NCBI GenBank assembly: GCA_046583095.1
Contig: JAYGDB010000143.1
Span: 6,608-70,607, forward strand
Direction: 5' to 3'
Length of the DNA: 64,000 bases
DNA from: JAJDAN01 sp046583095
GTDB taxonomy: Bacteria; Myxococcota_A; UBA9160; UBA4427
In this document: positions 24,988 through 34,393 of the stretch, piece by piece
Layout of the letters: the number at the start of each line of letters is the position of its first letter
Numbering within the stretch: the first letter of the stretch is position 1
Made by a program: the position numbers and the translations under genes
Notes under the pieces: generated by a model
Told to the model about the DNA's origin: nothing
Database searches by the model: none
The model's input: the letters and a program-made list of their open reading frames with translations, nothing else

Positions 24988-26369
24988 CAGCCCTCGTTTT
25001 CCAGGATCTCGAGATTCGCGCGCAGGATCGGGCCGTAGTTCGTCTTGCCCGGGCACACGAAGGTACAGAGAGCAAGGTCTTCCTCGTCGAGTTCGAGGGC
25101 CCCGAGCTTCTCGGCCTGCTCCGTGTCTGCCACGATCAGGGATCGCAGCAAGAAGGTCGGCAGGATATCGAGGGGCATGATCTCCTCGTACATGCCGATC
25201 GGCACCATCGTCCGGGGCGACCCGTTCGTCGCCGTCGAGAAGGCGAAGCGCTTGTTCGAGAAGAGCTTCGAGAGATAGATGGGGAAGACCGAGAACGCCC
25301 CGAGTCCCGGCGTGAGCCAGCCGAGCAAGGTCCGCTCCCGTCCTTCTCGCAGCACGCTCAACTGGCGGTCGTAGCGGCCGAGAAAACCGAAGACATCGCC
25401 CATCGCCTTCTTGCCGGAGAGAACCGAGCCGGCGATCAGCCGGACCTCCTCCTCGCCACTCCAGTCCTCGCCCACCACGTCCTGGGTCTCCGCGCCGCGA
25501 CGGGTCCGGACGAGACGGGGATCCGAGACGGGAGGACCCCCGACGGCCGCGATGCGCTCGACGTCGAGCTTCCCGGTGGCGAAGAGCGCACCGATCGCGA
25601 TGACGTCCGGATAGCCGACGTGCCAGACGCTCTTGCCGCGACTCACCGGCTCGAGGGTGTGGATGTGGAGACCGACGGTTCCGGACGGATGAGGGCCAGC
25701 GAAGTGCTCGACCTGGACGGGCGCCGTGAGGGCCCTCTCGATCCCCGAGTCCGGGCCAACGCACAGGTAGGTGACGCCCGGCGTCAACTTCGACAGCACG
25801 TGAAGGCCGCGGTCGAAGTCCGCCTCGCGTCCGGCGAGCACGATCTCGGGCAGCGGCGCCAGCGGGTTCGTGTCCATGGCCGTCACGAACAAGGCGGCGG
25901 CCTCCGCATCGACTGCGGGCACCTTGCTGTAGGGACGGGTGCGGAGCGCCGTCCACTCGCCGGACTCGATCAGCAACGCCCGGACCTCGTCTGCGGAGAG
26001 GCTCTCGGCCGGCTTGCCCGTATAGCTCTCGAACGAGACGACCTCTGAATCCACGACCTCGCCGGAACGTTCGGCCGGCGAGAGATCGATCACGATCGAT
26101 TGCAGCACGCGTCGGGCGCCGCGGTTCACGCCGATCACTCGGCCGGCTCCGGCGGCGGTGTGCAGGACCCCGGGGTTCTTGCGGTCCTCGAAGAGCACCT
26201 GGCCGCGCTTGACGTTCTCGCCCTCCTTGACGCGCATGCCCGGCTTCATGCCCGGGAAATCGTCGGCCATCAAGGCGATGCGCTGGGGCCGAACCTCCTC
26301 CCGCACGACCTGGATCGGCGCGCCCTCGATCGGAAGGTCGAGTCCCTTGTGGATCTTGTGAAGAGCCAT
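24987..26369 (-). CDS. nqrA: Na+-translocating NADH:quinone reductase subunit A
   Basis: A 460-residue peripheral subunit starting with HKIHKGLDLPIEGAP, the standard NqrA N-terminus, and ending in CTFVCPGKTNYGPILRANLEILENEG. It is the first gene of the eight-gene nqrABCDEF-apbE-nqrM operon. The ATG at 26369 was chosen on family alignment; no strong Shine-Dalgarno is seen and the promoter must lie in the divergent 288-bp gap. The complex oxidises NADH, reduces quinone and pumps Na+. Confidence 0.96.
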   Translation of the reverse strand: MALHKIHKGLDLPIEGAPIQVVREEVRPQRIALMADDFPGMKPGMRVKEGENVKRGQVLFEDRKNPGVLHTAAGAGRVIGVNRGARRVLQSIVIDLSPAERSGEVVDSEVVSFESYTGKPAESLSADEVRALLIESGEWTALRTRPYSKVPAVDAEAAALFVTAMDTNPLAPLPEIVLAGREADFDRGLHVLSKLTPGVTYLCVGPDSGIERALTAPVQVEHFAGPHPSGTVGLHIHTLEPVSRGKSVWHVGYPDVIAIGALFATGKLDVERIAAVGGPPVSDPRLVRTRRGAETQDVVGEDWSGEEEVRLIAGSVLSGKKAMGDVFGFLGRYDRQLSVLREGRERTLLGWLTPGLGAFSVFPIYLSKLFSNKRFAFSTATNGSPRTMVPIGMYEEIMPLDILPTFLLRSLIVADTEQAEKLGALELDEEDLALCTFVCPGKTNYGPILRANLEILENEG

Positions 26370-26657
26370 CTGAATTGTTTCTCGACTTCTCTCTTCGAGT
26401 TTGTGGTGGAGACTCTCGTCCGGACGGCCGCGCGAACTCGATTCTGTCGCACACCGGTCGCGCGCGTCGAAGCGCGTGGGGGCCCGCAGGCGGCCGCCAG
26501 AGAGTAGGCGCACCCCGGCAATCCGACAACGCATCTCCGCAGCGAGAATCGAGATTCCGAGAGGACGCACGGGCCGTTTCAAAACTTCGTCTTGGCCGGG
26601 GTCGCGTCGAAGACGTACATTGGGAGGTGGGAGGGCAAGGAGCGGACAGGAGACAGC
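26370..26657. other. Divergent intergenic region between nqrA and the CBS gene
   Basis: This 288-bp gap must hold the promoters of the nqr operon (minus) and of the CBS-domain gene (plus). I find no convincing -35/-10 pair or palindrome and no credible small gene; the open frames through it are extensions of nqrA shadows. Confidence 0.5.
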
Positions 26658-27116
26658 ATGACCGACCCTCACCACGTTCTGACGGCCCGTGATGTGATGA
26701 CGCAGTCGCTCATCACTCTGACCCCCGAGACCAGCATCTACGACGCCATCCGCAAGCTGGTCTCCCGGAGCATCTCGGGGGCCCCGGTGCTGGACCGCGA
26801 TCGGAAGATGGTCGGGGTGCTCTCGGAGCTCGATTGCCTCGGCGTCCTCGCCTCCGATCAGTTCCACACCGAAGATCACATCGCCTCGGTCTCCGAGTAC
26901 ATGTCGACCGAGTTCGAGACGATCAGCCCCGACACGGACATCTACACCCTGGCGATGTACTTTCGAGACAAGCCCGTGCGCCGCTTCCCCGTGGTCGATC
27001 CGAGCGGCGAACTGGTGGGCCAGGTCAGCCGTCGAGACGTCCTCAAGGGCATCGAAGAAATCCGCAAGCAGAAGACGCAGAGAAAGCGCTACCCCGACTA
27101 CCGCGAACCCACTTGA
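26658..27116 (+). CDS. Tandem CBS-domain protein
   Basis: A 152-residue protein made of two CBS motifs (about residues 12-65 and 80-135): ARDVMTQSLITLTPETSIYDAIRKLVSRSISGAPVLD and SEYMSTEFETISPDTDIYTLAMYFRDKPVRRFPVVD. Stand-alone CBS pairs usually bind adenine nucleotides and regulate partners. CAGGAG lies 6 nt before the ATG at 26658. It is divergent from the nqr operon; the partner is unknown. Confidence 0.88.
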   Translation: MTDPHHVLTARDVMTQSLITLTPETSIYDAIRKLVSRSISGAPVLDRDRKMVGVLSELDCLGVLASDQFHTEDHIASVSEYMSTEFETISPDTDIYTLAMYFRDKPVRRFPVVDPSGELVGQVSRRDVLKGIEEIRKQKTQRKRYPDYREPT

Positions 27117-27174
27117 TCTTGGCGACGCGACCTAGAGCGCCCACACACCCCGCAATCCGGAACCCGGAGGACGA

Positions 27175-29778
27175 ATGCACTGCGTGATGGTCTCCCACAC
27201 CCACTGGGACCGGGAGTGGTACCGGACCTTCCAGTCCTTTCGGGCGAGGCTGGTCGACACCGTCGACCGGGTGCTGGATCTCGTCCGAGACGATTCCGGC
27301 TTCCACTTCCAGCTCGACGGCCAGACGATCGTGCTCGAGGACTACCTGGCCGTTCGTCCGGAGCGGCGGGACGAGCTTGCCGCGGCCGTCGATGCCGGCC
27401 GGATCGCCATCGGCCCCTGGTACGTGCAGCCAGACTCCTTCCTGCCCTCGGGCGAGGCTCATGTTCGAAACCTGCTCGAAGGCCGGCGGGTCGCCAGCGC
27501 GTACGGCCGCTGTGAGAGCGTCGCGTATACGCCGGACTCGTTCGGACACCCCGCCCAGTTCCCCCAGATCTTCGCCGGCTTCGGCCTGGGCCCCTTCATC
27601 TATTGGCGCGGCAACGGGAACGAGATTGCCGAGCTTCCCGCCGAGTACCGTTGGCTGGCTCCGGACGGCAGTGAGGTCATCGCCTGCCATCTCGGCCAGG
27701 GCTACTTCAACGCAAACGGTCTTCCGGACGACGTCGGCGAGGCCGCCGAGCGACTGCAGAAAGTCAGCGAGAGCCTTGCGGAACGGGCGCCCCGGGACTG
27801 CGTGCTGCTGATGAACGGCGTCGACCACATGCTCCCGGACACGAACACCCGCGAGGTGAGCGAAGCGCTCGCCAAGCAGACGGGCTGGGTGGTGCAGCGC
27901 GGCCTGCTCGGCGACTACAGCCGTGACGTGTCCGTGGGCGACGGGCCGCACGCGCGCTTCGAGGGGGAGCTGTGCGGAGGCCGCGTCGCGAACCTGCTTC
28001 CGGGCGTCTGGTCGACCCGCACCTATCTCAAGCTTCGCAACCGCCTGTGCGAGAGCACGCTCGAGGGGTGGGCCGAGCCGTGGAGTGTGATCGGGCAACA
28101 TCTCGGAACGCCGCCCGAGCAGGCCTCCCTACGGATCGCCTGGCGGGAACTGCTCGCCAACCAGGCCCACGACTCGATCTGCGGCTGCTCCCAGGACGCA
28201 GTGCACGACCAGATGCTGGCGCGCTACGACGTCGCCGAAGAACTTGCCCGAGAGACCACCCAGCGTTCGCTCGAGCGGATCGCCGGACTCGGCGCCGATC
28301 GCCAGATCCGCACACGCGATCTCGATACGGGTCGTCGCAGGCGCAGCGTTTCCATCGCGGTATTCAACCCATCGCCCCACCCGCGAACCGAAGTCGTGCG
28401 GCTTCCCCTCGACGGCTTTCCCTCGAACAGCGCCCAAGGCGTGAACCCGCTTCTCTCGAAGAACCACCAGGCGCAGGGCTTCACGATGAACGGCGATCCG
28501 GCCCGCTTGATTCGCGACGAGGGCAACGTGCGTCCGCTGCTGGCTCCCGACCAGCCCGTCTACGACATCGAGTTCATCGCACGCGACGTCCCCGGCTTCG
28601 GCTGGAGCCGCTTCGAGCTCGCCCGCTCCGACGCCTGGCCCGAACAAGAGGATGACGGCCGCGAGATCGGCAACGAGAGTCTTCGACTGCTCGCCGCCGA
28701 CGACGGAACCCTGACCCTCGAGGCCGACGGACGCTCCTTCTCAGGCCTCGCAGCTCTCGAAGACACGGGTGATCGCGGCGACACCTACGACTACGACCCG
28801 GTGCCGGCCACCTCCGAAGCCCCCGAGCCAGGAGAGGAAGCACCTCGCATCACACGCTTCCGACATCCGGCCGGGATCGAGCGACTCGTGATCGAGCGCA
28901 GCCTGATCGTTCCGGAAGGACTCAGCGAGGACCGCCGAACCCGAGCAAACACGACTGTCAGCCTCCCGGTTCGCATCGAGGCGCGCGTCGCAGCCGGCGT
29001 GCCGCGCGTCGACCTCGATCTGCGCATCGAGAATCGGGCACGGGATCACCGGCTGCGAATCCTGTTCCCCACTGGCAGCCGATCCGGCTCGGGCCGGGCC
29101 GGCACCACCTTCGACGCAACGCCGAGGCAGTGCGGGCGGCCCGATGACAGCGACTGGATCCACCCCGCCCCAGACACGTTTCCGATGCTCGCCTGGGCGG
29201 CGAAAGACGGTCTCAACGTCTTCGCCCCCGGGCTCAACGAGGCGGAGATCACGCCCGAAGGTGCGCTCGCCCTGACCCTGCTGCGCGCGACGGGCTGGCT
29301 CTCACGTCCGGATCTCGCGACACGACCGGGAGATGCCGGTCCCGCGCTCGTCACTCCGGGCGCCCAGTGTCTGGGCCCGCTGCGGCTGCGACTCTCCCTC
29401 GGAGTCGGCGACCCCGAGCTAGCCCCGGGCCAGGCGCGCGACGCGGAGCTCGGACTGTCGGCCGTCGCGGCGGGCGACGAACCCCTGTGGCCCGCAGCGA
29501 CGCCACTCCTCGAACTGGCCCCGCGCGAACTGGTCCTGTCGGCGTGGAAGCCCGCCGAGTCCGGCGACGGAAGCGTGCTGCGCGTCCTGAACCCGACGGA
29601 CCGCGACCGAAAGGCGCTTCTCTCTTTCGGAAGCTCCTGTCGCGGCGCGAGGTGCGTCCGGCTCGACGAGACACGCGTAGAGCCGGAAGTGAACGAGGCA
29701 CTCGAGATCGTCGGAGACACTGCGATCGCGCTCGAGGTCCCGGCTCACGCCCTGCGCTCGATCTGGCTTCCCGGATAG
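27175..29778 (+). CDS. Alpha-mannosidase, glycoside hydrolase family 38
   Basis: A large (867 aa) GH38 enzyme. The catalytic domain starts at once with SHTHWDREWYRTFQ (zinc ligands His8/His10 and Asp12), the nucleophile is expected at Asp121 in YTPDSFGHPAQFPQI, and NGVDHMLPD supplies a further active-site His. The three-helix and beta-sandwich domains fill the rest. It resembles MngB-type 2-O-mannosylglycerate hydrolases and related alpha-mannosidases. No signal peptide is seen. The ATG at 27175 follows GGAGG. No glycan transporter is adjacent. Confidence 0.9.
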   Translation: MHCVMVSHTHWDREWYRTFQSFRARLVDTVDRVLDLVRDDSGFHFQLDGQTIVLEDYLAVRPERRDELAAAVDAGRIAIGPWYVQPDSFLPSGEAHVRNLLEGRRVASAYGRCESVAYTPDSFGHPAQFPQIFAGFGLGPFIYWRGNGNEIAELPAEYRWLAPDGSEVIACHLGQGYFNANGLPDDVGEAAERLQKVSESLAERAPRDCVLLMNGVDHMLPDTNTREVSEALAKQTGWVVQRGLLGDYSRDVSVGDGPHARFEGELCGGRVANLLPGVWSTRTYLKLRNRLCESTLEGWAEPWSVIGQHLGTPPEQASLRIAWRELLANQAHDSICGCSQDAVHDQMLARYDVAEELARETTQRSLERIAGLGADRQIRTRDLDTGRRRRSVSIAVFNPSPHPRTEVVRLPLDGFPSNSAQGVNPLLSKNHQAQGFTMNGDPARLIRDEGNVRPLLAPDQPVYDIEFIARDVPGFGWSRFELARSDAWPEQEDDGREIGNESLRLLAADDGTLTLEADGRSFSGLAALEDTGDRGDTYDYDPVPATSEAPEPGEEAPRITRFRHPAGIERLVIERSLIVPEGLSEDRRTRANTTVSLPVRIEARVAAGVPRVDLDLRIENRARDHRLRILFPTGSRSGSGRAGTTFDATPRQCGRPDDSDWIHPAPDTFPMLAWAAKDGLNVFAPGLNEAEITPEGALALTLLRATGWLSRPDLATRPGDAGPALVTPGAQCLGPLRLRLSLGVGDPELAPGQARDAELGLSAVAAGDEPLWPAATPLLELAPRELVLSAWKPAESGDGSVLRVLNPTDRDRKALLSFGSSCRGARCVRLDETRVEPEVNEALEIVGDTAIALEVPAHALRSIWLPG

Positions 29779-29810
29779 CAGCGCAATCCAGAGCGCCAAG
29801 GCCCTCGGTG

Positions 29811-30506
29811 CTACCGCGATGCGCCCGCGGGCTCCTCCCGGATCTCGGCCCGCTCGATGATGACGGGCCATCGAGGCTTTCCGTCCTTGGCTCCCACTCC
29901 CTCCATCAGGCGCAAGGTCCCGAAACCCTCGACGACCTTTCCGAAGACCGTGTGCTTGCCGTCCAGATGCTCGGCCGCCTTGAAGAGGATGAAGAACTGG
30001 CTGCCATCGGTGCGGGGTCCGGCGTTCGCACTGCTGACGAAACCTCGCTCGCTATGCCCTGGGGCCTTGCGGGCGAACTCGCCCGCGTAGCGAAAGCCCG
30101 GGCCGCCGGTCCCGGTGCCGATCGGGTCGCCACCCTGAGCCATGAAGCCCGGAATAATCCGGTGGAAGAGCAGCCCGTCGTAGAAGCCCAGGCGCGTCAG
30201 GTAGAGGGTCGTGCCCACGTGCCGCGGTGCGAAGCGTGGCAGCAGTTCGATCTTCATGCGGCCCTCGCTGGTGAACAGCATCCAGTAGTACTTGCTGTCC
30301 GGCGGAAACGCGACGGGCGCAGGGCGCGGCACCCTCAGCTTCCAATCCGGCTGCGTGGTGTCGACCGGGTGCGCCTCGATCAGAGCATCGATCGCCGACA
30401 GCGCCGACGGGATCGATTCGCGAGGCCGGGACGACTTGCTCGCGCAGCCGAAACTCGCCGTCACCACCACGAGTCCGAGGGCAACGAGCGGGAAGCGGCA
30501 CGACAT
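29811..30506 (-). CDS. Cyclophilin-type peptidyl-prolyl isomerase, predicted lipoprotein
   Basis: A 231-residue PPIase with a lipoprotein signal (hydrophobic stretch then ASFGC, lipid Cys21) and a cyclophilin domain from about residue 75: GLLFHRIIPGFMAQGGDPIGTGTGGPGFRYAGEF, SQFFILFKAAEHLDGKHTVFGKVVEG. The Arg of FHRIIPGF and the Phe of QFFI belong to the active site. It should act on protein folding on the outer side of the inner membrane or in the outer membrane. Confidence 0.92.
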   Translation of the reverse strand: MSCRFPLVALGLVVVTASFGCASKSSRPRESIPSALSAIDALIEAHPVDTTQPDWKLRVPRPAPVAFPPDSKYYWMLFTSEGRMKIELLPRFAPRHVGTTLYLTRLGFYDGLLFHRIIPGFMAQGGDPIGTGTGGPGFRYAGEFARKAPGHSERGFVSSANAGPRTDGSQFFILFKAAEHLDGKHTVFGKVVEGFGTLRLMEGVGAKDGKPRWPVIIERAEIREEPAGASR

Positions 30507-30552
30507 GCGTGGATTCTCGTCCGGACACGCCTGGGTGGCAACTCTTCCACGC

Positions 30553-30558
30553 TATGCT
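30553..30558 (+). promoter_or_regulatory. Putative -10 element of a leaderless gene
   Basis: TATGCT ends 8 nt before the GTG start of yhhQ with no Shine-Dalgarno between them. The flanking GCTATGCTCG also matches the element at 9403 base for base. Confidence 0.45.
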
Positions 30559-30566
30559 CGGCGCCC

Positions 30567-31364
30567 GTGAGTGACTTGCATCCCATCGAAGCCTCAGAGA
30601 TCCACGCACGCCGGGAGCGGGTCTTCCTGGTGCTGGCGGGCCTGTTCCTCGGTTCGATGACGATGCTGAACATCCTCGGGGTGTCGCGTTTCATCGACCT
30701 GTCCTTCGAGATCTTCGGATTGAGGATCCCGATGGCCCTGGCTATCGGCGTACTCCCCTACCCGATCACGTTCCTCTGCACCGACTTCATCGGCGAGTTG
30801 TACGGTAGGAAGCGGGCGGGTTTCGTCGTGTGGGTGGGACTCGGGCTGAACCTCTGGGTCGTTGCGTTCTTGTGGCTCGGCGGCGTCCTGCCCCCCGATC
30901 CCCTGATCGACCCCAGCACGGGCCTGCCGCCGTTGGACGCCTACGACTATCCCTTCTACCGCGTCCGGATGCTGACGATGGGCGCCGTGGTCGCCTCGAT
31001 GATCGCCTACCAGGCCGCACAGATGTGTGACGTCACCCTGTTCCACTTCTGGAAGCAACTCACCCGCGGACGCCACCTGTGGCTGCGCAACAACGGCTCG
31101 ACGGTCGTCAGCCAGTTCGTGGACACGTTCGCGGTCATCACGATCACCCACTACTGGGCGCGGGGTCTCCCGATCGACGAGAACCTGGCCATCTGGCCGC
31201 AGCTCTGGGTCTTCATCGGCTCGGCCTATGTCTTCAAGCTCGTGGTGGCGCTCCTCGACACCCTGCCCTTCTACCTCGGGGTGCGCTGGCTGAGCGAATA
31301 CTTGCAGATCGACCCCATGCAAGAGCACGCCGCCGACGTCGAAGCGCTCGCCCTCGACGACTGA
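30567..31364 (+). CDS. yhhQ: Queuosine precursor transporter YhhQ (VUT family)
   Basis: A 265-residue, six- to seven-helix membrane protein with the family blocks LPYPITFLCTDFIGELYGRKRAGFVVW, SMIAYQAAQMCDVTLFHFWK and STVVSQFVDTFAVI. YhhQ-type proteins import queuine precursors such as preQ0/preQ1. The GTG at 30567 was chosen because the family N-terminus starts shortly after it and it is preceded by the -10-like TATGCT. queG near the left end of the window supports active queuosine metabolism. Confidence 0.93.
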   Translation: MSDLHPIEASEIHARRERVFLVLAGLFLGSMTMLNILGVSRFIDLSFEIFGLRIPMALAIGVLPYPITFLCTDFIGELYGRKRAGFVVWVGLGLNLWVVAFLWLGGVLPPDPLIDPSTGLPPLDAYDYPFYRVRMLTMGAVVASMIAYQAAQMCDVTLFHFWKQLTRGRHLWLRNNGSTVVSQFVDTFAVITITHYWARGLPIDENLAIWPQLWVFIGSAYVFKLVVALLDTLPFYLGVRWLSEYLQIDPMQEHAADVEALALDD

Positions 31365-31370
31365 GCCGCT

Positions 31371-31856
31371 TCAAGGCTTCCAATCACAGAGGCGGACGCG
31401 ATCCCGAGGCGGATTCTGGAACCCCTCACCCGGCTTCCAGCCGCTCTCCTTCATGACCTCGAGCATGTGGATCATGTTGATGAGATCCTGCTCGTAGTCG
31501 AACTTGCCGTCACCGACGTAATGGAGACGCGACATCCCGGGCGCCTGGTAGTACGTGCCATCCGGGCGCCGGCCAGGCAGCCGATTTTGCCAGCCGGTGA
31601 GGAGGTAATCCCCATCGACGGCCATCCATTCCAGCGGAAACTTCCAGGCCTCCAGTCCTCTCATGCTGTCCTGGAGAAACTTCACGATGTTGTCGATCCC
31701 ATCCACGCGACCCCAGGCGGGATCCACGAAGACCGCGTCCTCGGTAAAGTGGTCTCGCATCTGGTCCCACCACAGTTCGCCCGCGTCGATGCGCTCCCGC
31801 GTCTGTTTGTAAGACTCGTAGGCCTCGAGAAGCTCGTCGTGCGTGAATCGTCCCAT
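31371..31856 (-). CDS. NTF2-like/SnoaL-type protein
   Basis: A 161-residue cone-fold protein (nuclear transport factor 2 superfamily). The pattern TEDAVFVDPAWGRVDGIDNIVKFLQDSM is typical of SnoaL-like polyketide cyclases and ketosteroid-isomerase relatives. A strong AAGGAGGAG ribosome-binding site supports the ATG at 31856. Function and ligand are unknown; relatives often sit in steroid or aromatic degradation gene sets. It converges with yhhQ, 6 bp away. Confidence 0.8.
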   Translation of the reverse strand: MGRFTHDELLEAYESYKQTRERIDAGELWWDQMRDHFTEDAVFVDPAWGRVDGIDNIVKFLQDSMRGLEAWKFPLEWMAVDGDYLLTGWQNRLPGRRPDGTYYQAPGMSRLHYVGDGKFDYEQDLINMIHMLEVMKESGWKPGEGFQNPPRDRVRLCDWKP

Positions 31857-31974
31857 CGGCTGATCTCCTCCTTGGCTCGATGATACCCGGAGCCGAGTCC
31901 GCGGGCGGACTCCGAATGACGTAGGATTGCGTCGTCTCGGGCTTTCGAACCCGTCCCGCCGCGGAGAAGAACGC

Positions 31975-33246
31975 ATGTCGAGCCTCCCCGAGGAGATCCG
32001 GATCGACGACTTGGCCGCGCCGACCCTCTCGCCGCTGCAACAAGCCGCGCGCGACGGCGCCGAGCAGAGCCCCGTCGACCTGACGATGGATGGCATCCTC
32101 GACGCCGCCCGAGAGCAGACGGGACTCTCGGATTTCGGCCCCGACGATTTCCGCGAGCGCCTGGCGGTGTGGCTCCAGAGCTTCAACGAAGACGACAACC
32201 TCAGCGCAGTCGGCCGAGTGGGCGCGTTCCGGGACTGCCTGCGCTACGCGGTCGCACGTCTTCGTATCGAGGACTTCGTGACCCGCAATCCGGGCGTCCA
32301 CGACATAGAGATCAAGCAGCCGATCATCGTCGTCGGCCTGCCGCGCTCGGGCACGACCCACCTCTTGAACCTGATTGCCGCCGACTCCCGGCTGCGCTCC
32401 ATGCCCTACTGGGAAAGCCTCGAACCGGTTCCGGTGCACGGCGAGACCGCTGGCGGAGACGGCATCGACCCGCGGCTCGCCCGTTGCCGAAAGGGCTACG
32501 AGATGCAGGTGCAGCTCATGCCCCTGCTCAAGAACATGCACGACATGTCGCCCGAGCACGTGCACGAGGAGATCGAGTTGATGGGGCCGGACTTCTCGGC
32601 CTACATGATCGAGTGGGTCACCTACGTGCCGCGCTGGCGCGACTACTACCTCGCCCACGACCAGCGGCCCCACTACGCCTACATGAAGCGTGCCCTGCAA
32701 GTGCTCCAGTACCAGCGAGGGCCGGATCGCTGGATCCTGAAATCACCCCAGCACCTCGAGCAGCTCGGTCCCCTGATCGAGACCTTCCCCGACGCGACCA
32801 TCGCCTTTACGCACCGTGATCCCGTGTCGGTGGTGACCTCGGCGATCACCATGCTCTCGTACGGCGATCGCATGCGGTCGCAGACGCCCGACCTGAAGCG
32901 CATCGCCGACTACTGGATCGACCGGATCGAACACCTGCTGCGGCGCTGCGTCGAAGACCGTCAGCTGATCCCGGAATCCCAGAGCATCGACGTCCTGTTT
33001 CACGAGTTCATGCGGGACGACATCGCGATGGTCGAGCGCATCTACGACCTGGCCGAGCTTCCGATGACCGACGGCGCACGCGGCGAGCTCGACCGTTACA
33101 TGGCCGGCAACCCCCGCGGTAAGCACGGGCGCATCGTCTACGACCTCGAGGGCGACTTCGGAATCGAGCCTCGAGCGCTGCGAGAACGCTTCTCCTTCTA
33201 TTACGAGCGCTTTCCGGTCGAGCTGGAGAGCCGCGACTCAGCCTGA
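31975..33246 (+). CDS. Sulfotransferase family protein
   Basis: A 423-residue protein with an N-terminal helical extension (~110 aa) and then the PAPS-binding loop VVGLPRSGTTHLLNL (122-128 core). The 3'-phosphate site is suggested by FTHRDPVSVVTSAITML. It belongs to the Sulfotransfer_3 group common in marine bacteria and Actinobacteria. It is only distantly similar to the protein encoded at 2600. The acceptor is unknown. The ATG at 31975 follows GGAGAAG. Confidence 0.85.
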   Translation: MSSLPEEIRIDDLAAPTLSPLQQAARDGAEQSPVDLTMDGILDAAREQTGLSDFGPDDFRERLAVWLQSFNEDDNLSAVGRVGAFRDCLRYAVARLRIEDFVTRNPGVHDIEIKQPIIVVGLPRSGTTHLLNLIAADSRLRSMPYWESLEPVPVHGETAGGDGIDPRLARCRKGYEMQVQLMPLLKNMHDMSPEHVHEEIELMGPDFSAYMIEWVTYVPRWRDYYLAHDQRPHYAYMKRALQVLQYQRGPDRWILKSPQHLEQLGPLIETFPDATIAFTHRDPVSVVTSAITMLSYGDRMRSQTPDLKRIADYWIDRIEHLLRRCVEDRQLIPESQSIDVLFHEFMRDDIAMVERIYDLAELPMTDGARGELDRYMAGNPRGKHGRIVYDLEGDFGIEPRALRERFSFYYERFPVELESRDSA

Positions 33247-33327
33247 AGAGGCTCTCGCGAGCACCCGTTCACGCCGGACCGCCTTCGAGTAGGCTGTCTC
33301 CCGCGGACTCTCCGCAGGAGGCAGAGC

Positions 33328-34323
33328 ATGCGAGTCGCAGTGATTGGCGCGGGATCCTGGGGCACGACGATGGCCGCCCAGTGCGCGATCAACGGTCCCA
33401 CGATCCTCTGGGCCCGGCGTCCGGAGGTCGCAAAGGAGATCTCGGAAGATCGAACCAACCGGGCTTACCTGCCCGACCTCGACCTGCCACGAGGCCTCGA
33501 GGCAACCTCCGATCTCAAGGAAGCCGCCGAGCGGGCGGATGTCCTCGTCATGGCCGTCCCTTCTCACGGCTTCCGGAAGACTCTCGAGCAGGCTGCCCCT
33601 TTCGTTCGTCCGTGGGTGCCGGTCGTCAGCCTGACGAAGGGACTCGAGCAAGGTTCGATGCTCCGAATGACCCAGATCGTCGAGGAGCTGATGCCTGGAC
33701 ATCCGGCGGGAGTGCTCACCGGCCCGAATCTCGCCAAGGAGATCGTCGGCGGACAAGCCGCGGCCAGCGTGATCGGGATGCAAGACCTGGTCGTCGCGGA
33801 AGCGCTCCAGACCGTGTTCGCGGGCGGACTCTTCCGCGTTTACACCAACCACGACGTGATTGGCTGCGAGCTCGGCGGCGCGCTCAAGAACGTCGTCGCG
33901 ATCGCAACCGGCATGGCCGAGGCGCTCATGGTCGGCGACAACACCCGGGCCATGGTGGTCACACGCGGACTCGCGGAGTTGACGAGGCTCGGCGTGGCCA
34001 TGGGTGGCGAGGCCGCGACCTTCGCGGGCCTCGCCGGGATCGGCGACCTGCTCGCCACCTGCATGAGTCCCCACAGCCGCAATCGCCAGGTCGGAGAGCA
34101 GCTCGGCAGGGGACGCAAGATCGAGGAGATCACCACCGAGATGAACATGGTCGCCGAAGGCGTGAACACCTGTGCGGTGGTGATCGAACTCGCGAGGCAA
34201 TACGACCTCGAGATGCCGATTGCGGAAGAGATGCACGCGGTGATCTACCAGGGACGCAGTGCCGCAGAGGCCTACCGGGGCCTGCGGAGGCGCAAGGCCC
34301 GCCATGAACGGGACAGCGGCTGA
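33328..34323 (+). CDS. gpsA: Glycerol-3-phosphate dehydrogenase [NAD(P)+]
   Basis: A 331-residue GpsA that makes sn-glycerol-3-phosphate from DHAP for phospholipid synthesis. It has the nucleotide motif GAGSWGTT (7-14), LTKGLEQ, the catalytic Lys region ELGGALKNVVAIATGMAE and GDNTRAMVVTRGLAEL. AGGAGG precedes the ATG by 6 nt. It precedes the nitronate monooxygenase gene on the same strand. Confidence 0.96.
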   Translation: MRVAVIGAGSWGTTMAAQCAINGPTILWARRPEVAKEISEDRTNRAYLPDLDLPRGLEATSDLKEAAERADVLVMAVPSHGFRKTLEQAAPFVRPWVPVVSLTKGLEQGSMLRMTQIVEELMPGHPAGVLTGPNLAKEIVGGQAAASVIGMQDLVVAEALQTVFAGGLFRVYTNHDVIGCELGGALKNVVAIATGMAEALMVGDNTRAMVVTRGLAELTRLGVAMGGEAATFAGLAGIGDLLATCMSPHSRNRQVGEQLGRGRKIEEITTEMNMVAEGVNTCAVVIELARQYDLEMPIAEEMHAVIYQGRSAAEAYRGLRRRKARHERDSG

Positions 34324-34393
34324 GCCGCGCAGCCCCCCAATCACCCGGAGCCGCCCGACTCCCCCGCTTCGCGGGTCCACCAGGAGACGATCC

